Of a stretch of 64,000 bases of DNA, positions 63,666-64,000 are shown in pieces (the stretch's first letter is position 1; each line of letters begins with the position of its first letter). The translations under genes were made by a program, and so were the position numbers. The notes beneath the pieces are model-generated. The model did not search any database. It was given only the letters and a program-made list of their open reading frames with translations, and was not told where the DNA came from. Source of the DNA: Epiperipatus broadwayi (taxonomy: Eukaryota > Onychophora > Udeonychophora > Euonychophora > Peripatidae); NCBI GenBank assembly GCA_028023455.1, contig JAQFVV010012423.1:4630269-4694268 (forward strand). Direction: 5' to 3'.

Positions 63666-64000
63666 GGTATATGTAAAATAAAGGAAAAGTAGAAATAAAC
63701 ACAGGATAAATTTTTGTAGATATTTTTCTATATCTCCTAAAATAAAATAATAATAAGTAAAGGATTAAATAACTCTGGGTTTAAAGTAAATTTTCATTAT
63801 GAAATAAGTATTTTTAAAAGGTCTGATAAATATTTGTAATTCTGATTTTGAAATTAACAAAAAAAAAGCATAATTTATTTTTTTAAGACTTTTAATTAAT
63901 ACTTGTATAAAATATCTTTTTTAATAAATGCTTATTTGCATTTCTACTACCTAGTTAAAAATCTTTGTATATTAAAAATTCTAAAGGATTATCACAACTT
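63666..64000. other. AT-rich end of window
   Basis: Nothing recognised. Confidence 0.4.

Overview
This is a strongly AT-rich, repeat-dense piece of an animal nuclear genome. No complete cellular gene can be supported. Recognisable coding traces are decayed transposon genes: three Penelope-like (PLE) GIY-YIG loci, an RTE-type LINE, a piggyBac fragment and a Merlin/ISXO2-like transposase. Long (TA)n tracts, very long (ATT)n/(CTT)n arrays and tRNA-derived SINE heads complete the picture. This mix fits a cephalopod mollusc (octopus or squid) intergenic region. That assignment is inference from repeat character; no host gene confirms it.

Layout. 1-12.9 kb: two inverted copies of one diverged ~2.8 kb element (arm 1 at 1-2836, arm 2 at 10004-12872) face each other across ~7 kb holding RTE tails and SINE-like repeats. 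Both arms carry ~65-bp tandem repeats at the outer end and stop at GTTACAA next to a TA tract at the inner end. 14.0-17.8 kb: a ~2.1 kb non-autonomous element with TTGTAAY ends, interrupted by a 5'-truncated PLE. The PLE has a 14-bp target-site duplication and a perfect 76-bp inverted repeat. A second, uninterrupted copy of the host element lies in reverse at 36.7-38.8 kb and supplies the empty site. 19.8-21.3 kb: an inverted PLE pair, each copy followed by a tRNA-like sequence. 23.5-25.2 kb: piggyBac and PLE scraps. 25.4-26.3 kb: three copies of an unknown ~300-bp repeat. 29.8-31.2 kb: the only gene-like island, with two CCAAT boxes, a consensus CRE, an E2F site and, 1.1 kb downstream, a short exon-like stretch. 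31.2-32.4 kb: imperfect tandem repeats and two perfect hairpins with TA loops. 33.3 kb: a CCAAT/TATA core promoter. 40.0-41.0 kb: an RTE 3' end duplicated as a palindrome. 42.7-51.7 kb: SINEs, the Merlin pseudogene, a MITE and a hAT-like end. 52.3-54.4 kb: huge trinucleotide arrays beside retroposon-like repeats. 60.1-63.6 kb: two 1.42 kb direct repeats (LTR-like), each with a TATA box and a conserved GTAAGT splice donor.

No genes here work together as a pathway. The recurring theme is inversion: nearly every repeat family occurs as a head-to-head or tail-to-tail pair, and many (TA)n tracts are the loop of a perfect palindrome. The commonest element boundary is TTGTAA/TTACAA against (TA)n, which suggests a family of elements that inserts into, or creates, TA microsatellites.
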